A stretch of DNA of 64,000 bases, taken from an uncultured Flavobacterium sp. GTDB taxonomy: Bacteria > Bacteroidota > Bacteroidia > Flavobacteriales > Flavobacteriaceae. A program made the translations under genes and the position numbers. Below are positions 62,498 through 64,000 of this stretch, piece by piece; position 1 is the stretch's first letter, and every line of letters begins with the position of its first letter. The stretch covers positions 1 through 64,000 of the forward strand of contig NZ_CALTYA010000004.1 of assembly GCF_943913405.1 (NCBI RefSeq), given 5' to 3'. The notes under the pieces are model-generated. The model saw only the letters and a list, made by a program, of their open reading frames with translations, did not search any database and was not told where the DNA came from.

Positions 62498-64000
62498 ATG
62501 ACATCTTTCAGCTTCAAAAAATGGAATACAATTTTAGGATGGACAACTTTCGCAATTGCGTTAGTTACTTATTCCCTGACTGTTGAGCCCACTTTAAGTT
62601 TTTGGGATTGCGGTGAATATATCTCAACCGCAGCAAAATTAGAGGTCGGACATCCGCCAGGTGCGCCATTATACCAAATGATGGGAGCCTTTTTCGCGAT
62701 GTTTGCCACAGATGCTTCAAAAGTCGCTTTGATGGTGAACATGATGTCTGTTTTTTCAAGCGCATTCACAATTTTGTTTATGTATTGGTCGCTGACAATG
62801 CTTTTGAAAAAGTTAGTTTCTAGATTTTCAGAAATCGACAACAATAATTCAATTGCCATTTTAGGAAGCGCATTTGTAGGTTCTTTAGCTTATACTTTTT
62901 CAGACAGTTTTTGGTTTAATGCCGTGGAAGCTGAAGTTTATGCCATGGCAAGCTTATTAATCGCCGTTTTATTCTGGCTTGGCCTTCGCTGGGAAGAAGA
63001 TATGGAAACGTCAAGAGGAAATCGCTGGTTGCTGATCATTTCTTTGGTTGTAGGGCTTTCTTTCGGAGTGCACTTTATGGCTCTGCTTACCATTCCTTCT
63101 ATCGGGTTTTTATACTATTTCAAGCACTACAAAACCGTTACAATAAAGAATTTCATCATTGCAAATATCGTGGTGGTTTCGATTCTTCTTTTTATATTCA
63201 AATTGCTTTTGCCGCTAACCATGGGATTCTTCGGAAAAACAGAAGTTTTCATGGTAAATTCACTTGGACTGCCTTTTGATTCAGGGACTATTTTTGTCGC
63301 AATTTTATTCGTAGCACTTTTTTACTTCGGATTAAAATATACAAAACAAAAAGGCTACGTAAAATACAACACTTTAATATTGTGCATCTTATTCATCTTG
63401 ATTGGTTTCTCAACTTGGATGATGTTGCCGATTCGTGCCAATTCAAATACGGTTATTAACGAAAACAAACCTTCTGATGCAAGAGAGGTTTTGGCTTATT
63501 ACAATAGAGAGCAATATGGCGTAAATCCATTGTTTTATGGCCCGCAATTTTCTGATACTTACGCTGGTTTAGACAAAGAAAATCCTTATTTGGACAAAGC
63601 GCCTAACTACGAAAGAGATTATAAAACTGGTAAATACGTAATTGTAAATAATTACAAAAAAGCCGAACAAAACACAGATGACAACCACAAAGCATTTCTT
63701 CCGAGAATGTGGAGTACCGATCATGCTGCAAATTATATGACTTTTACGGATGTTCTTAATTTCAAAATGGATCCGAATTATCCATATGAGGATGAATTGC
63801 CTCGATATGGAATTAATCCAAATGATCTTTCTGAAGAAGAATTAGCACATTATACAGCGCAGATTCGCGGAGAGATGGAAAAGAATGTAGCTGAATTCAG
63901 AACCGCTTACCACAAAGGCGATATTGATACGGAAGGTTACCACAAATTCTTAAAAACTTACGGAGATTATTTAATTATTGACAAACCTACAACGGCAAAC
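62498..64000 (+). CDS. DUF2723 family membrane protein, 3' end beyond window
   Basis: A partial gene: 501 codons are visible and the frame is open at the window end. It starts MTSFSFKKWNTILGWTTFAI and has the family motif FWDCGEYISTAAKLEVGHPP at about residues 35-54 and PGAPLYQMMG. This resembles the DxxE region of GT-C type protein O-mannosyltransferases, and many hydrophobic helices follow up to about residue 310. DUF2723 proteins in Bacteroidota are large multi-pass proteins proposed to be glycosyltransferases; the activity here is inference. Upstream is a run of twelve T (62428-62439) and a weak TTTCTTTG promoter-like element at 62465-62472. Confidence 0.9.
   Translation, partial: MTSFSFKKWNTILGWTTFAIALVTYSLTVEPTLSFWDCGEYISTAAKLEVGHPPGAPLYQMMGAFFAMFATDASKVALMVNMMSVFSSAFTILFMYWSLTMLLKKLVSRFSEIDNNNSIAILGSAFVGSLAYTFSDSFWFNAVEAEVYAMASLLIAVLFWLGLRWEEDMETSRGNRWLLIISLVVGLSFGVHFMALLTIPSIGFLYYFKHYKTVTIKNFIIANIVVVSILLFIFKLLLPLTMGFFGKTEVFMVNSLGLPFDSGTIFVAILFVALFYFGLKYTKQKGYVKYNTLILCILFILIGFSTWMMLPIRANSNTVINENKPSDAREVLAYYNREQYGVNPLFYGPQFSDTYAGLDKENPYLDKAPNYERDYKTGKYVIVNNYKKAEQNTDDNHKAFLPRMWSTDHAANYMTFTDVLNFKMDPNYPYEDELPRYGINPNDLSEEELAHYTAQIRGEMEKNVAEFRTAYHKGDIDTEGYHKFLKTYGDYLIIDKPTTAN

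Noticed and set aside
62569..62859. Minus-strand frames opposite the DUF2723 gene
   Set aside because: The plus strand encodes the conserved DUF2723 N-terminus through this stretch, so these are shadows.

Overview
The window looks like a chromosomal segment of a Flavobacterium-type member of the Bacteroidota. The DNA is AT-rich. Several gene starts are preceded by the Bacteroidota promoter -7 element TAnnTTTG, some with a -33 TTG/TTTG. The gene content fits as well: the type IX secretion translocon SprA, the gliding protein RemB, an alternative complex III (Act) operon joined to cytochrome oxidase genes, and a carboxypeptidase-regulatory-like TonB-dependent receptor. I see no insertion sequence, prophage, integrase, CRISPR array, defence island or rRNA operon. 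Nearly everything is intact core or metabolic gene content on tightly packed operons.

Layout. 1-5.7 kb: MscS channel, tsaB, an efflux adaptor and TolC pair, and a DUF4403 lipoprotein. 5.7-11 kb: cytochrome oxidase assembly and subunits. A small CxxC protein, DUF420, SCO and a cysteine-less SCO-like protein follow a second block of ctaB (haem O synthase), two subunit III genes and a subunit IV. 11-25 kb: remB-deoC, vanZ-gcvH, the 7.2-kb sprA, ruvA and a malic enzyme fused to a phosphotransacetylase-like domain. 25-32 kb: a trehalose or related sugar locus (trehalase, MFS transporter, TonB receptor) divergent from a LacI regulator, with two perfect 14-bp palindromes between them. 32-39 kb: DUF885 peptidase-like lipoprotein, queG, ruvB, a GNAT enzyme, and an APC permease/NTF2-like/DUF2071 operon. 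39-43 kb: three tandem paralogous secreted tail-fibre-like proteins, a DUF2383 four-helix protein and a NUDIX hydrolase. 43-55 kb: actABCDEF-cox2-cox1, the respiratory quinol-to-oxygen module. 55-64 kb: a SPOR protein, an unknown secreted protein, rimP-nusA-infB, a universal stress protein, tRNA-Gln(TTG) and the 5' part of a DUF2723 membrane protein that runs off the window.

How the genes work together. The act-cox2-cox1 operon encodes the quinol oxidising complex and the catalytic oxidase core. The distant ctaB-cox3-cox3-cox4 and SCO/DUF420 blocks supply haem O, accessory subunits and CuA assembly, so one respiratory chain is encoded at two loci about 33 kb apart. SprA and RemB tie the 11-22 kb block to secretion and gliding.

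I did not find a clear new multi-gene system. The best candidates for something undescribed are: the cysteine-less SCO-like protein and small CxxC protein in the oxidase assembly block; the trio of tail-fibre-like secreted paralogues; a terminator-like hairpin in the leader of rimP-nusA-infB; and very histidine-rich segments on three respiratory membrane proteins. Functional names rest on recognising families from sequence; no database search was run.
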